From Bryobacterales bacterium (GTDB lineage: Bacteria > Acidobacteriota > Terriglobia > Bryobacterales > Bryobacteraceae), in the NCBI GenBank assembly GCA_003170295.1, contig PNAJ01000069.1, positions 59,998-98,076 of the forward strand: DNA of 38,079 nucleotides, written 5' to 3'. The notes under the pieces are model-generated. The model ran no database searches, was not told where the DNA came from, and was given only the letters and a program-made list of their open reading frames with translations. Each line of letters opens with the position of its first letter. The stretch's first letter is position 1. Below, piece after piece: positions 1 to 12,630 of this stretch. A program made the translations under genes and the position numbers.

Positions 1-27
1 GCGGTCAGTCCCCATGTTTTCGCCCCA
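1..27 (+). repeat. Partial copy of a palindromic repeat (family D), cut by the window edge
   Basis: The first 27 bases match the right end of the repeat at 5164-5198: the shared text includes GGTCAGTCCCCATG and then TTTTCGC. The mirror-image partner also occurs in the copy at 22884-23000. Only the inner end of this copy lies inside the window. Confidence 0.7.
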
Positions 28-70
28 TCCCGAACGCTCGTACGTGCGAACAATACTGCCCTCGAAGCCT

Positions 71-145
71 GTGGGGCAGGATGGCATCCTGCGGCCGGTT
101 GGTAACCGGCCTTCTTCGCTGGCCGCCAATTCTGACGGCAGCCGG
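71..145. repeat. Intergenic hairpin plus degenerate copy of repeat family B
   Basis: Bases 76-92 form a perfect hairpin (GCAGGAT, loop GGC, ATCCTGC) preceded by GTGGGG. The same GTGGGGCAG lead-in precedes another perfect hairpin at 28515-28533. Bases 121-145 (GGCCGCCAATT then GACGGCAGCCGG) are a degenerate minus-orientation copy of the repeat found at 7946, 28422, 35461 and 37629. Bases 1-185 contain no convincing gene. Confidence 0.6.
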
Positions 146-185
146 TCTCTACCGAGCCGCGACCACAGGGAGCGACCTCCCGACC

Positions 186-1475
186 TCACACCAGCACCCG
201 CAAACTATCCTCAATCAACTTAGCCGTCGGCTCAAACGGATCTCCCTCCGCGTCATATTCAACCGAAAAATATCCCCGATAACCCGCCTTCTTAGCAATC
301 TCAAAAGTCCGCCCCAAATCGACACGAAACATTTTTGCACCGTCCTGTTCCGAGTCCTTCACATGGCAGATTCCATACGCATGATCGAACATCGCCGCAA
401 CAGCCTTGTAGTTGTATTCGTCCCCACGCTCCAGCAACATCGAATTGCAAAAGTCCGGCAGCGCCCGCAGCCACAAAGTATTCGCAGCCTTAATCACATC
501 GATAAGAAAGAACGCTTCCTCACTCCGAGCATCGTCATTCTCCAAATGCACCACGACATTCTTCGTTTCTCCGTACCCCGCGACGTCCTTAAGACCCTCC
601 GCCGCAAACGCAACGTTCGGCGGATTCTTCGCCGCCGCGACGTGCATCCGCACACTCGGAGACCCCACTGCGCTAGCAACATCGATCCAATGCTTCGCCG
701 TCGCGACCACATGCCTGCGCTTCTCCGCATCGGAATCATAAAAACTTCCGCCCAATCGCCCCACAGGAATATTCACCACGCGCGACCCGCTCTTCTCCAC
801 CGCCGCTCGAAACCGATCCAAGTAATCCGCGTCGGTAGAAAGAAAATGTTCATCGAGCGGCTCGATTCCATGAACGCCAAAACGATCGACAATCATCTTC
901 GGAAAATCGATCAACGGCAAAGTGCCTTTTTTCGGATCGACCAGTTTTCGAAAAGGCCACGATGCGACTGCAAACCTTCCGCGCGGATTCGCAGGAAACA
1001 CAGCATGCGGCGGCAGCGATCCCGCGTACTCGCCCTGCTGCAGCGTGTTTCCCTGATACTGCATCTCATCGTGGATGCCGATCTTCGACGTGTAGTAGCC
1101 GCGCACCGTCGCGCTCTTCAACTTCGCAAAAAACGGCTCCTTTTCGATGCTTTGAACAACGGCGATACGCTGCGAATTAAGGGCGTTTAAGAACGTCCTG
1201 AGATGCATCTTTGACGATTTATGGTCAATTAAGGCAAGCTGTTTTCGCCATTCGTCGCGTTCCGCACCGTCAAAAGCCTCCGCCAGGCGCTGGTCGATGT
1301 ACTCCGCAACCCTCGCCGCTTTCGCCCCACCGGACTTTTCGTCGGCCGGAATGATGATCTCGGTCAACTCCTCCACCATCGCGTATTCTTCGCCCGTGAA
1401 AAACTTGTGCCCGTCCGCGCCGCGCGCCAGTGCCGCGCCAAAGCTCAATTTGATCAAATCCCGGCGGTCAAACAC
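186..1475 (-). CDS. Fusion of a gluconate 2-dehydrogenase subunit 3-like domain with a sugar isomerase/epimerase-like TIM barrel
   Basis: This 429-residue protein has two parts. Residues 1-160 start with a Tat-like leader (DRRDLIKLSF) and continue as a helical domain with the signature of Gluconate_2-dh3 (FFTGEEYAMVEELTEIIIP), the small partner that usually accompanies a GMC dehydrogenase. From about residue 167 it resembles the xylose-isomerase-like/AP-endonuclease-2 TIM barrel, with candidate metal-ligand strands HLEND, CHVKDSE and FSVEYD. It lies 2 bases after the GMC oxidoreductase and is surely co-transcribed. The start is GTG, with AAAGGAG upstream. An exported dehydrogenase complex acting on sugars or polyols is the natural inference; the substrate is unknown. 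The two domains are normally separate proteins, so the fusion is unusual. An assembly join or lost stop codon cannot be excluded, although the reading frame is clean throughout. Confidence 0.85.
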   Translation of the reverse strand: MFDRRDLIKLSFGAALARGADGHKFFTGEEYAMVEELTEIIIPADEKSGGAKAARVAEYIDQRLAEAFDGAERDEWRKQLALIDHKSSKMHLRTFLNALNSQRIAVVQSIEKEPFFAKLKSATVRGYYTSKIGIHDEMQYQGNTLQQGEYAGSLPPHAVFPANPRGRFAVASWPFRKLVDPKKGTLPLIDFPKMIVDRFGVHGIEPLDEHFLSTDADYLDRFRAAVEKSGSRVVNIPVGRLGGSFYDSDAEKRRHVVATAKHWIDVASAVGSPSVRMHVAAAKNPPNVAFAAEGLKDVAGYGETKNVVVHLENDDARSEEAFFLIDVIKAANTLWLRALPDFCNSMLLERGDEYNYKAVAAMFDHAYGICHVKDSEQDGAKMFRVDLGRTFEIAKKAGYRGYFSVEYDAEGDPFEPTAKLIEDSLRVLV

Positions 1476-1477
1476 CT

Positions 1478-5033
<3,556 letters not shown>

Positions 5034-5085
5034 AAAGTCCGCTCGGAGAGATGAAAACCTCGCGCGCGGAGCGGAGCCGTGGACG

Positions 5086-5200
5086 GGGCGAAAACGTGGG
5101 GACAGACCGCTCTGTCCACCCGGCGCGGAAAAGAAGCGAGCTTGCGCGAGGCTTGGTGGCCGCCTTGGGACAGAGAGGTCAGTCCCCATGTTTTCGCAGA
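5086..5200 (+). repeat. REPIN-like inverted pair of family D repeats
   Basis: Two copies of a palindromic core face each other: GGGGACAGACCGCTCTGTCC at 5099-5118 and, inverted, GGGACAGAGAGGTCAGTCCC at 5167-5186. Outside both copies lies GCGAAAAC or its complement (5089-5096 and 5190-5197). About 48 bases of unrelated spacer separate them. The same architecture, with a different spacer, occurs at 22884-23000. Two inverted REP units around a spacer is the REPIN layout. The rest of 5034-5299 shows no gene. Confidence 0.75.
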
Positions 5201-5299
5201 ATTGTTTTCAGAACGAAGGAACCGCCGCAGGCTGCCAGTCGGCACCACAACCTCGAAATAAAGGGAACCAATTGCTTGTAGGGAGAGTATCTGTGTGAT

Positions 5300-7114
5300 A
5301 TGAGCGAACCGACTCTTCAGAAGCCGCTCCGGGTGTGGCCGGGGGTTGTCGCCGTGACGCTGCAGTTGCTCGTCAGGTTTGTCCTCCCCATCGTATGGCC
5401 CGATGGCTTGGTGTATGCCATCCTTGGCGGACTCGCAGGAGCGTTATTGATCGTCGTATGGTGGGTTTTCTTCAGCCGTGCGCCCAGGATCGAGCGCTGG
5501 GGCGCCGTCCCGCTGATGATTATCGCGGTGGCCGCGACATCGCGCCTCATCGACCGGTCGATTGCAACGGGGGCGCAGGGATTCCTGTTCTACATTTATG
5601 TGATCCCGTTCCTGAGCCTCGCCTTTGTCGTGGGGGCGGTGGCCAGCCGGCGGCTCTCCGACGGGCCCCGGCGCGCGACAATAGTTGCGACCATCCTGCT
5701 CGCATGCGGCGCTTGGACGCTCCTCCGGACCAATGGCTTTAACGGCGAGGCCGTTTCGGATTTCGCGTGGCGTTGGGCGCCCACCGCCGAGGACCGGCTG
5801 GTCCACGCAAGCGACAAGCTGGCGGCGCTCCCGCCGGCCCCGGCAGTGGTAAGGACTCCCGAGCCTGCCGCAATCGCATTGGCACCTCCGGCGGCAGCGA
5901 AGATTCCCAGGGAAGAGCCGGCAGCGCACGAGCCGGCTGCCGTAGCAGCAATCAAGACAGGAGCCGACTGGCCCAGCTTTCGCGGACCGCATCGCGACAG
6001 TGTCATCCCCGGCGTGCGGGTCGAGACGGACTGGTCTAAGTCGCCTCCGGTCGAGATGTGGCGGAGGCCGGTGGGACCGGGCTGGTCATCCTTCGCGGTA
6101 CACGGCGACGTTTTCTACACTCAGGAACAGCGCGGTAGCGACGAGATGGTCATTTGCTACAACTTGACGACTGGCAAGCCGGTATGGAAGCACAGTGACG
6201 CGGCCCGGTTTTGGGAGTCCAATGCCGGTCCTGGTCCCCGCGCGACGCCGACGCTCAGCAACGGCCGGGTATACACATTCGGCGCGACCGGAATCGTGAA
6301 CGCGCTCGACGCCCGGAGTGGCGCGGCCGTGTGGACGCGCAACGCAGGGTCCGATACCGGCGTTAAAGTCCCGGACTGGGCCTTCGCGAGTTCGCCGTTA
6401 GTGATCGGCGACATGGTGGTCGTCGCCGCCGCGGGCAAGCTCGCCGCCTACGACGTCTCGACCGGCGAACCGCGGTGGTTCGGCCCGAAAGGCGGCTCTG
6501 GCTATAGCTCGCCACATCTCGTGACGATCGACGGAGTCGAGCAGATCCTGCTGATCAGCGGACATGGCGCGACCAGCGTCGCACCGGGCGACGGGACGCG
6601 ACTCTGGGAGTTCGCGTTGCCGCCCAGCGCCCCCATCGTGCAGCCGGCCATCATCGCGGACGGCGATTTCCTGATCAGCGAGGGCGAGGGGCAGGGCATG
6701 CATCGCATCGCGGTCGCGCACGGACCGGGCGGATGGGCTATTGAAGAGCGCTGGAAGTCGATCGGGCTGAAGCCCTACTTCAGCGACTTTGTCGTACACA
6801 AGGGGCATGCCTACGGCTTCGACGGCAGCATCCTGGCGTCGATCGACCTCAAGGACGGCAAGCGCGCGTGGAAGGGCGGACGCTACGGCGCCGGCCAACT
6901 GATCCTGTTGCCTGATCAAGACGTGCTGCTAGTGCTGTCGGAGGAAGGCGAGCTGGCGCTGGTCGCGGCGGCTCCCGACAAGTTCACGGAGCTCGCGCGA
7001 CGACCGGCGATCGAGGGCAAGACGTGGAACCATCCGGTGCTGGCCGGCGACGTGTTGCTGGTTCGCAATGGCCTGGAGATGGCCGCGTTCCGGATGTCGC
7101 TCGCGCGACGCTGA
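5300..7114 (+). CDS. Membrane-anchored PQQ-like beta-propeller protein
   Basis: This 604-residue protein has an N-terminal membrane region of about five hydrophobic segments (roughly residues 12-33, 38-59, 72-90, 98-116 and 126-143). An Ala/Pro-rich linker (about 175-215) leads to a C-terminal propeller starting at DWPSFRGPHRD (about residue 223). The repeats carry the quinoprotein-like blade motif, for example CYNLTTGKPVWK, ALDARSGAAVWTR, AYDVSTGEPRWF and SIDLKDGKRAW. DWPSFRGP and its context match the outer-membrane-assembly/PQQ-like group common in Acidobacteriota and Planctomycetota. No PQQ dehydrogenase active-site segment was recognised, so the propeller may be a scaffold or ligand-binding module rather than an enzyme. 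It appears as a single gene flanked by repeats; by eye its GC content exceeds that of its neighbours. Confidence 0.85.
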   Translation: MSEPTLQKPLRVWPGVVAVTLQLLVRFVLPIVWPDGLVYAILGGLAGALLIVVWWVFFSRAPRIERWGAVPLMIIAVAATSRLIDRSIATGAQGFLFYIYVIPFLSLAFVVGAVASRRLSDGPRRATIVATILLACGAWTLLRTNGFNGEAVSDFAWRWAPTAEDRLVHASDKLAALPPAPAVVRTPEPAAIALAPPAAAKIPREEPAAHEPAAVAAIKTGADWPSFRGPHRDSVIPGVRVETDWSKSPPVEMWRRPVGPGWSSFAVHGDVFYTQEQRGSDEMVICYNLTTGKPVWKHSDAARFWESNAGPGPRATPTLSNGRVYTFGATGIVNALDARSGAAVWTRNAGSDTGVKVPDWAFASSPLVIGDMVVVAAAGKLAAYDVSTGEPRWFGPKGGSGYSSPHLVTIDGVEQILLISGHGATSVAPGDGTRLWEFALPPSAPIVQPAIIADGDFLISEGEGQGMHRIAVAHGPGGWAIEERWKSIGLKPYFSDFVVHKGHAYGFDGSILASIDLKDGKRAWKGGRYGAGQLILLPDQDVLLVLSEEGELALVAAAPDKFTELARRPAIEGKTWNHPVLAGDVLLVRNGLEMAAFRMSLARR

Positions 7115-7138
7115 CGGGCGTGAGTGGGTGCTGAAAAT

Positions 7139-7234
7139 GTCCCCTCCCTGACGGTCAGGGTTCGGTGGGGAGATCGAGATGGTCCCGAGGCGGCGACATG
7201 AGTGTCGACGCGGCACGCACGAGTGCGCGCGCCA
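7139..7234 (+). repeat. Composite intergenic repeat: family A (7139-7167) followed by family E (7170-7234)
   Basis: Bases 7139-7167 contain the palindrome CCCTGACGGTCAGGG followed by TTCGGTG. The same 29 bases recur exactly at 37499-37527, and a diverged inverted copy lies at 28552-28580. Bases 7170-7234 match the complement of 24244-24308 almost perfectly; their core is GTGTCGACGCGGCACGCACG. A related copy is at 31978-32016. Confidence 0.8.
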
Positions 7235-7282
7235 CAAGCGGCGGGGAAATGTGCCGGACGGTCGAATGTTCAGTGCGGGACA

Positions 7283-7603
7283 TTAGTTTTTTGTGGCGAT
7301 GAAGGTGCCTTTGCCGGCGTCGCCGTAGTCGACGGAGCCTTTCATTTTCTTTTCGCCGTCGAGGGTGCCGGAATATTTCACTGTACCCATGGCGCCGCCG
7401 AAGGTGAAGTCGACTTTATCGCCTTTCACGGTGCCGGCGAGTTTGGCTTCGCCGAACTGGCCATGATACATGCCTGTGAGGGTTTCGCCGGTTTGGGTGA
7501 AATCGAAGGTGGGACTGCCGCTGCCGGCGTCGAGCACTACCTCGAAATTCCATTTGCCGGTGATGTCGGCCATTATCAGGAAGAACAGGACGAGAGTCTT
7601 CAT
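7283..7603 (-). CDS. Small beta-rich protein of unknown function
   Basis: The call is a 106-residue product starting at the ATG at 7603. Its first ten residues are hydrophobic (MKTLVLFFLIM), and a short beta-rich domain follows: ITGKWNFEVVLDAG, FDFTQTGETLTGMYHG, KLAGTVKGDKVDFTF and VKYSGTLDGEKKMKGSVDYG. This pattern of alternating strands with KGDKV and TGKW turns resembles small calycin/lipocalin-like proteins common in Acidobacteriota, but no function can be assigned. The start could instead be the ATG at MADITGKW ten codons downstream, giving a cytoplasmic protein. Neither start has a good ribosome-binding site. The frame stays open upstream of 7603 but looks non-coding there. Confidence 0.65.
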   Translation of the reverse strand: MKTLVLFFLIMADITGKWNFEVVLDAGSGSPTFDFTQTGETLTGMYHGQFGEAKLAGTVKGDKVDFTFGGAMGTVKYSGTLDGEKKMKGSVDYGDAGKGTFIATKN

Positions 7604-8015
7604 GCGGGAGATTTTATCACTTTGGCAAATGCGCGGTGGATTCGGCGAGGAGCGCGGCGTCGTGCGGCGATGAGAAAAATTTCGATTTGCTCCCATTGAT
7701 CGGAGGGCATCGCCAGATTATCGCGCAGTCATGGCCGGTTCAAGGACGGCAGGCAACGCTACGATCCTCCGGCGACACATTTTACGCGGATCGCGGAAAA
7801 AATCATCGGGGGCCCGCCGGAACGTTAGCGCATAAGCTAAAAATCTCAGCATGTATCCTCATGTATCATCGCGCAACGGGGTTGGACACGAGTGTGCCGC
7901 AACCCAAGCAGGTCGGCAACTACAGAAACGAAAGTGCTACTCGGAGAGCCGCCTGAAAGGGCGGCTGCCGCCAAAATTGGCGGCCCCACAATACGCCGCC
8001 ACACGCCAGTTCGCT
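7604..8015. other. Intergenic region with one family B repeat
   Basis: No gene is convincing in these 412 bases. A family B repeat occupies 7946-7990: the arms GCCGCC and GGCGGC, then CCGCCAAAATTGGCGG, then CCCCACA. It ends 25 bases before the next start codon, so it probably lies in or just upstream of that gene's leader. A short direct repeat (CATGTATC, 7851-7858 and 7861-7868) is also present. Promoters for the two divergent neighbours are presumably here, but none could be identified. Confidence 0.5.
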
Positions 8016-9335
8016 ATGATTCCTTTGACTAAGATGTTGTGGATTTTTTATCTGTCACTCATACTCGGCCAGGAGGGTCTATTGGACCCGGCCTTCGACA
8101 GGATTCCGTTCGAGCAGTGGCTGAAGGGAGGAGGCGAGGCGCGCATCCGGTGGTCGACGCGCATTTTCCCAAGCAGACTCACGGTGCATCAGCGACTGGA
8201 AACGATACTGTCCGTTCAAGTGGACGGGGAAGAGTTCGTGAAGCGGAACGGACCGGGACAGGTGGTCGTTTTCGTGGAGATTCGCGGCCGTGACAACCGG
8301 GTGTATCGAACCCATCGCCCGATGCATTTCGCGGAGCTGAAAAACCCAAGCGATCTGGCCTCGGTACATTTCGATCAGTACGCTTTCATCACGCCCGGCG
8401 ATTATCAAGTGGCTGAGGCGATCTACGACACAGAATCGAAGGAACACAGCCTTAAGCGGATCAAGCTGCATGTCCCGGGAATCGCTCACGATCCGCTGCC
8501 CGGCTCCTGGCGGGATCTGCCAGAGGTGGAGTTTGTGGGCGTACCCGATCCACCGGAGCGCTGGTACCTGCCGGAGATCGATTCGCGTCTCTATCTGCCG
8601 GTCGAGAATGAGCGACCGGTCCGCGTCGAGGTAGTGGTGAACGAGTCGCCGACCGAAATCGTGGCGGGGAGGACGGGACGGGTCAGCAGGCGAAACATGG
8701 GCAACCTGATCCCCGCGTTGAAGGTGCTGTCGCAGTTGGATATCCGGAATGGGTCGATGAACGTGACGCTGCTGGATCTGGAGCGGCGAAAAGTGAGCTT
8801 CACGCAGGACGGAGTTCAAAAGCTGGACTGGATGCGGCTGCGGGCGGCGCTGCTCGAGAACGATCCGAATCAGATCGATGTGCATGCGCTTGAAAATCAC
8901 GAGCAGAACGCACAGTTTTTCGTCTCCGAGGTTCGGAAAAGGCTGGAAGGCGAATCGAACGGAGATGTCCCGTTGGGACTGACGGCGGAGCCGGCGCGCG
9001 TGCTGATCGTGTTGAGCGGTCCGATGGCGTTTGGAAAAGGGCAGGATCTGCGGCCGATTGAGGCTACACCGGAGCCGGGGAGCCGCGTTTTTTATATTCG
9101 GTACTATCCGCCTCTGCCGGGCGTTCCAGTCGTATCCTCCGTAGACTCGCGCAGGGGACGCGGCGGCACTCCGCCGGTCTTGATAAGACGTGGTTCTTCT
9201 ATTCGTTCCTCGATTGAGGATTCTCTGGAGCCCACGTTGAAGCCGCTGGGTCCACGGCTGTTCAACATAACGACGCCTCTCGAGTTCCGGGTCGCGCTGG
9301 CGGCGATCATGAGCGAGATTTCGCGACTGAAATAA
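8016..9335 (+). CDS. Secreted protein of unknown function, first gene of a four-gene cluster
   Basis: The 439-residue product starts at the ATG at 8016, which opens a signal peptide (MIPLTKMLWIFYLSLILGQEG). The upstream part of the open frame crosses a repeat and is not coding. The mature protein has no catalytic motif that I recognise. It appears beta-rich in residues 60-220 (QVVVFVEIRGRD, RPVRVEVVVNE), followed by an alpha/beta part (NGSMNVTLLDLE, PARVLIVLSGPMAFG, RVFYIRYYPP). That part recalls the von Willebrand A-like domains of acidobacterial VWFA-related proteins, but a metal-ion adhesion motif (DxSxS) is absent. A C-terminal basic stretch (about 395-410) precedes a final helix. The next gene follows after 88 bases on the same strand. 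Function unknown. Confidence 0.75.
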   Translation: MIPLTKMLWIFYLSLILGQEGLLDPAFDRIPFEQWLKGGGEARIRWSTRIFPSRLTVHQRLETILSVQVDGEEFVKRNGPGQVVVFVEIRGRDNRVYRTHRPMHFAELKNPSDLASVHFDQYAFITPGDYQVAEAIYDTESKEHSLKRIKLHVPGIAHDPLPGSWRDLPEVEFVGVPDPPERWYLPEIDSRLYLPVENERPVRVEVVVNESPTEIVAGRTGRVSRRNMGNLIPALKVLSQLDIRNGSMNVTLLDLERRKVSFTQDGVQKLDWMRLRAALLENDPNQIDVHALENHEQNAQFFVSEVRKRLEGESNGDVPLGLTAEPARVLIVLSGPMAFGKGQDLRPIEATPEPGSRVFYIRYYPPLPGVPVVSSVDSRRGRGGTPPVLIRRGSSIRSSIEDSLEPTLKPLGPRLFNITTPLEFRVALAAIMSEISRLK

Positions 9336-9423
9336 GCGAGAGTTTTCATACGCTTGGCGTTTCGGGGCGGCGTGACCGGAAGCAGGATCGCGCTACGTTC
9401 AAGCAGAGGAAGCGCATCACACA

Positions 9424-10110
9424 ATGAATTCACCATCGGATTTTCAAGCCAGGTTTCACATTGGCGAGACGCCGACGCTGCACTTCGTGGCGACCGAAGA
9501 CGAGCAGAAGCTATCACAGGATCTGCAGGCACGCCTGGAAGAATCCATCCGGCAGGCGGAGAAGCACCGCGAAGTGATCGCGGCGGCGGAAGCGAATCGC
9601 GCGGCCGCGGATCGTCTGGAGCAGTTGAAGAAGGCCGAGCGAGGGCTGCATCAATACGCACGGGAGTCGGGTATCGAGATGGTGCGTGCTGGGCAGGCGG
9701 CGCTCGACGGAATCATCGACTCGGCCGCGGAAGGGAAACCGGATTTCACGAAGCTCGCCGAGCTGACGGCGATCGAAACGCGGAACCGGCACACAGGCCG
9801 TGCGCTCGAGAGGCTGGTGGAACATCTGATTCCGCTGGCGCAGATCGCGCAACTGCGGGAGGACGCACAGGATTTAGTGACGCGGGCGCGGGCTATCGAG
9901 AGCGTCGCGCAGGAGCGGGCGGAGAGGGTGCTGGGCCAGCTTCGCGACGCGGTGAGCGAAGAGATGGTGCTGCCGGTGGATATGTCGAAAGGCGTGGCCG
10001 GCGCGCTGCTGGCGCATGCGAGCGGACTGAAAAAGCGGGCGGTGCAGGAAGCTGAGAATGCCGACCGGATGGAGAAATCGTACACGGCGCGCGAGGAGAA
10101 AAACCGATGA
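9424..10110 (+). CDS. Coiled-coil cytoplasmic protein of unknown function
   Basis: The product is 228 residues, lacks a signal peptide, and is almost entirely helical: heptad-like Ala/Glu/Arg-rich segments span about residues 30-85, 110-170 and 195-228. The N-terminal 25 residues (FHIGETPTLHFVAT) look like a short beta hairpin. AGAGGAAG lies about 11 bases upstream of the ATG. The stop overlaps the next start (ATGA), indicating translational coupling with the two small genes downstream. I do not recognise the family; a structural, scaffold or chaperone-like role is possible from the coiled coil, but this is a guess. Confidence 0.75.
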   Translation: MNSPSDFQARFHIGETPTLHFVATEDEQKLSQDLQARLEESIRQAEKHREVIAAAEANRAAADRLEQLKKAERGLHQYARESGIEMVRAGQAALDGIIDSAAEGKPDFTKLAELTAIETRNRHTGRALERLVEHLIPLAQIAQLREDAQDLVTRARAIESVAQERAERVLGQLRDAVSEEMVLPVDMSKGVAGALLAHASGLKKRAVQEAENADRMEKSYTAREEKNR

Positions 10111-10307
10111 ACATGAAGTTTCAAGAACTGGTGGAGAATCTCGACCGCGAGGGTCTCGAAGAGTTGCGACGATCAGTGGCGGCGGAAATGGACGAGCGCA
10201 GGCAGAAGAACGCCATTCAGATGGAACATATCCATCCTGGGATGTCGGAAGAGAAAAAGGACGCAGCGATTAAAGAGATCGCGCGCGTGTTGCGAGGAGA
10301 GGAATAA
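10107..10307 (+). CDS. Small coupled protein of unknown function
   Basis: This 66-residue, charged and helical protein starts inside the stop of the upstream gene (ATGA) and ends by sharing one base with the next start (TAATG). It contains LVENLDREGLEELRRSVAAEMDERR and, near the end, EEKKDAAIKEIARVLRGEE, broken by a short loop with HIHPGMS. There is no membrane segment and no cysteine. The tight coupling on both sides argues that it is a real gene and probably works with its neighbours. The family is not recognised. Confidence 0.7.
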   Translation: MNMKFQELVENLDREGLEELRRSVAAEMDERRQKNAIQMEHIHPGMSEEKKDAAIKEIARVLRGEE

Positions 10308-10651
10308 TGCGGGACCTGAGAGTCTATTGGCAGGAAGTCCGCACGCTGGAACGCTCCCTGCCGCAGTTTGTGTGGCTGATGAGCCTGGAGGATGTCAAGC
10401 GCGGCATGGTGGGCGGGCGCATGGCCGAGGTGGGCGCGGCGCAGGCGGCGCCGCTGCTGCACACGAGATCGCACCGGCTGGCCACCGAGGACGAGATCGC
10501 GGCGCATCGGATCCAGGAAGATCAGGCGCGGCGGCAGAGCTATCACGACGGCATGCGGCGGCGCGGTATCGCGGTGGTGGCGGTTCCCGCGGCGGTTACT
10601 TCAGAGCCGCCCGCAGCAAGCGGTAAGCGAGCAACAACCAGGCGGCAATGA
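10307..10651 (+). CDS. Small hypothetical protein, last of the coupled cluster
   Basis: This 114-residue protein starts at the ATG overlapping the previous stop by one base. The N-terminal 80 residues are plausible protein (RVYWQEVRTLERSLPQFVWLMSLED, then a His/Gln-rich helix, HRIQEDQARRQSYHDGMRRRG); the last 25 are low-complexity Ala/Pro/Arg. The 3' end overlaps the convergent DUF423 gene by 56 bases, and that overlapped part is less protein-like than the rest, so the gene may have been extended by loss of an earlier stop. No family recognised. Confidence 0.6.
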   Translation: MRDLRVYWQEVRTLERSLPQFVWLMSLEDVKRGMVGGRMAEVGAAQAAPLLHTRSHRLATEDEIAAHRIQEDQARRQSYHDGMRRRGIAVVAVPAAVTSEPPAASGKRATTRRQ

Positions 10652-10969
10652 ACGCCAGTCCGCCGAAGGGAGTGACTGCGCCGAGTCCTTTCATACCGGT
10701 GATGGCGAGCAGATAGAGGCTGCCGGAGAAGAGAACGATTCCGGCGAGCAGCAGCGCGGATACGGTCGTACACGCGGATTCCGTCAATGCGCCCGCGCGG
10801 AAGAGCGCCGAGACAATCAGCATCCCCAGCGCGTGGACGAAATGATAGAAAACGGCTTTTTCGTAGACGCCGAGCGAATAGGCATCGAGCCGCTCCTTGA
10901 GAGCGTGCGCGCCGAATGCGCCGAGGATCACGGCCAGGGCCATCAGGCCGGCTCCTATTGCGCTCCAGA

Positions 10970-10973
<4 letters not shown>
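10596..10973 (-). CDS. DUF423 family membrane protein
   Basis: This 125-residue protein has four hydrophobic segments, roughly residues 4-22, 45-64, 72-92 and 98-119. It carries the DUF423 signature: LGAFGAHALKERL near the N-terminus and the C-terminal TPFGGLAFIAAWLLLAY. The family is widespread, inner-membrane and of unknown function. Its ATG overlaps the pntB stop by four bases (ATGA), making it the last gene of the transhydrogenase unit. The location raises, but does not show, a role linked to membrane energetics. Confidence 0.88.
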
Positions 10974-12339
<1,366 letters not shown>

Positions 12340-12340
<1 letters not shown>

Positions 12341-12630
12341 CACTTGTCTTTTTTTCGAAACATCTTGAGCATGCGGTCGGTGATGAGGAATCCGCTGACG
12401 ATGTTGATCGTCGAGGCCACGACCGCGACGCATCCCAGCACCTGGCTGAGTTTCGACGCACCGGCCGCGCCCGCGACCAGAATCGCGCCGACAACGGAGA
12501 TCGCGGAAATCGCGTTGGTGAGCGACATCAGAGGCGTATGCAACAACGGCGAAACGCGCTGCACCAGTTGCAATCCCAGGGGAACGGCCAGGATAAGCAC
12601 ATAGAGGCTCATCTCAAGCTCGGCGGTCAT
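12340..12630 (-). CDS. pntAB: NAD(P) transhydrogenase subunit alpha, transmembrane part
   Basis: This 96-residue protein has three hydrophobic segments (roughly 7-24, 32-50 and 60-82). It contains VSPLLHTPLMSLTNAISAI, the conserved first part of transhydrogenase domain II. In organisms with a split alpha subunit this is the PntAB/alpha-2 polypeptide that anchors the soluble NAD-binding subunit. It overlaps both neighbours: four bases with the upstream pntAA stop (ATGA) and one base with the pntB start (TGATG). The final residues are basic (LKMFRKKDK), as expected for a cytoplasmic tail. Confidence 0.95.

Noticed and set aside
81..1190. A 369-codon plus-strand frame at the window start
   Set aside because: It crosses repeat DNA and runs antisense to the fused dehydrogenase-subunit gene; residues are Arg/His-rich as in typical shadow frames.
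186..1475. Two separate genes rather than one fusion
   Set aside because: No stop or ribosome-binding site with a start codon was seen between the two domains; the frame is continuous over 429 codons.
8016..10651. Prophage morphogenesis cluster
   Set aside because: The small overlapping genes suggest it, but the first gene encodes a secreted protein and no capsid, tail, portal, terminase or integrase motif is present.
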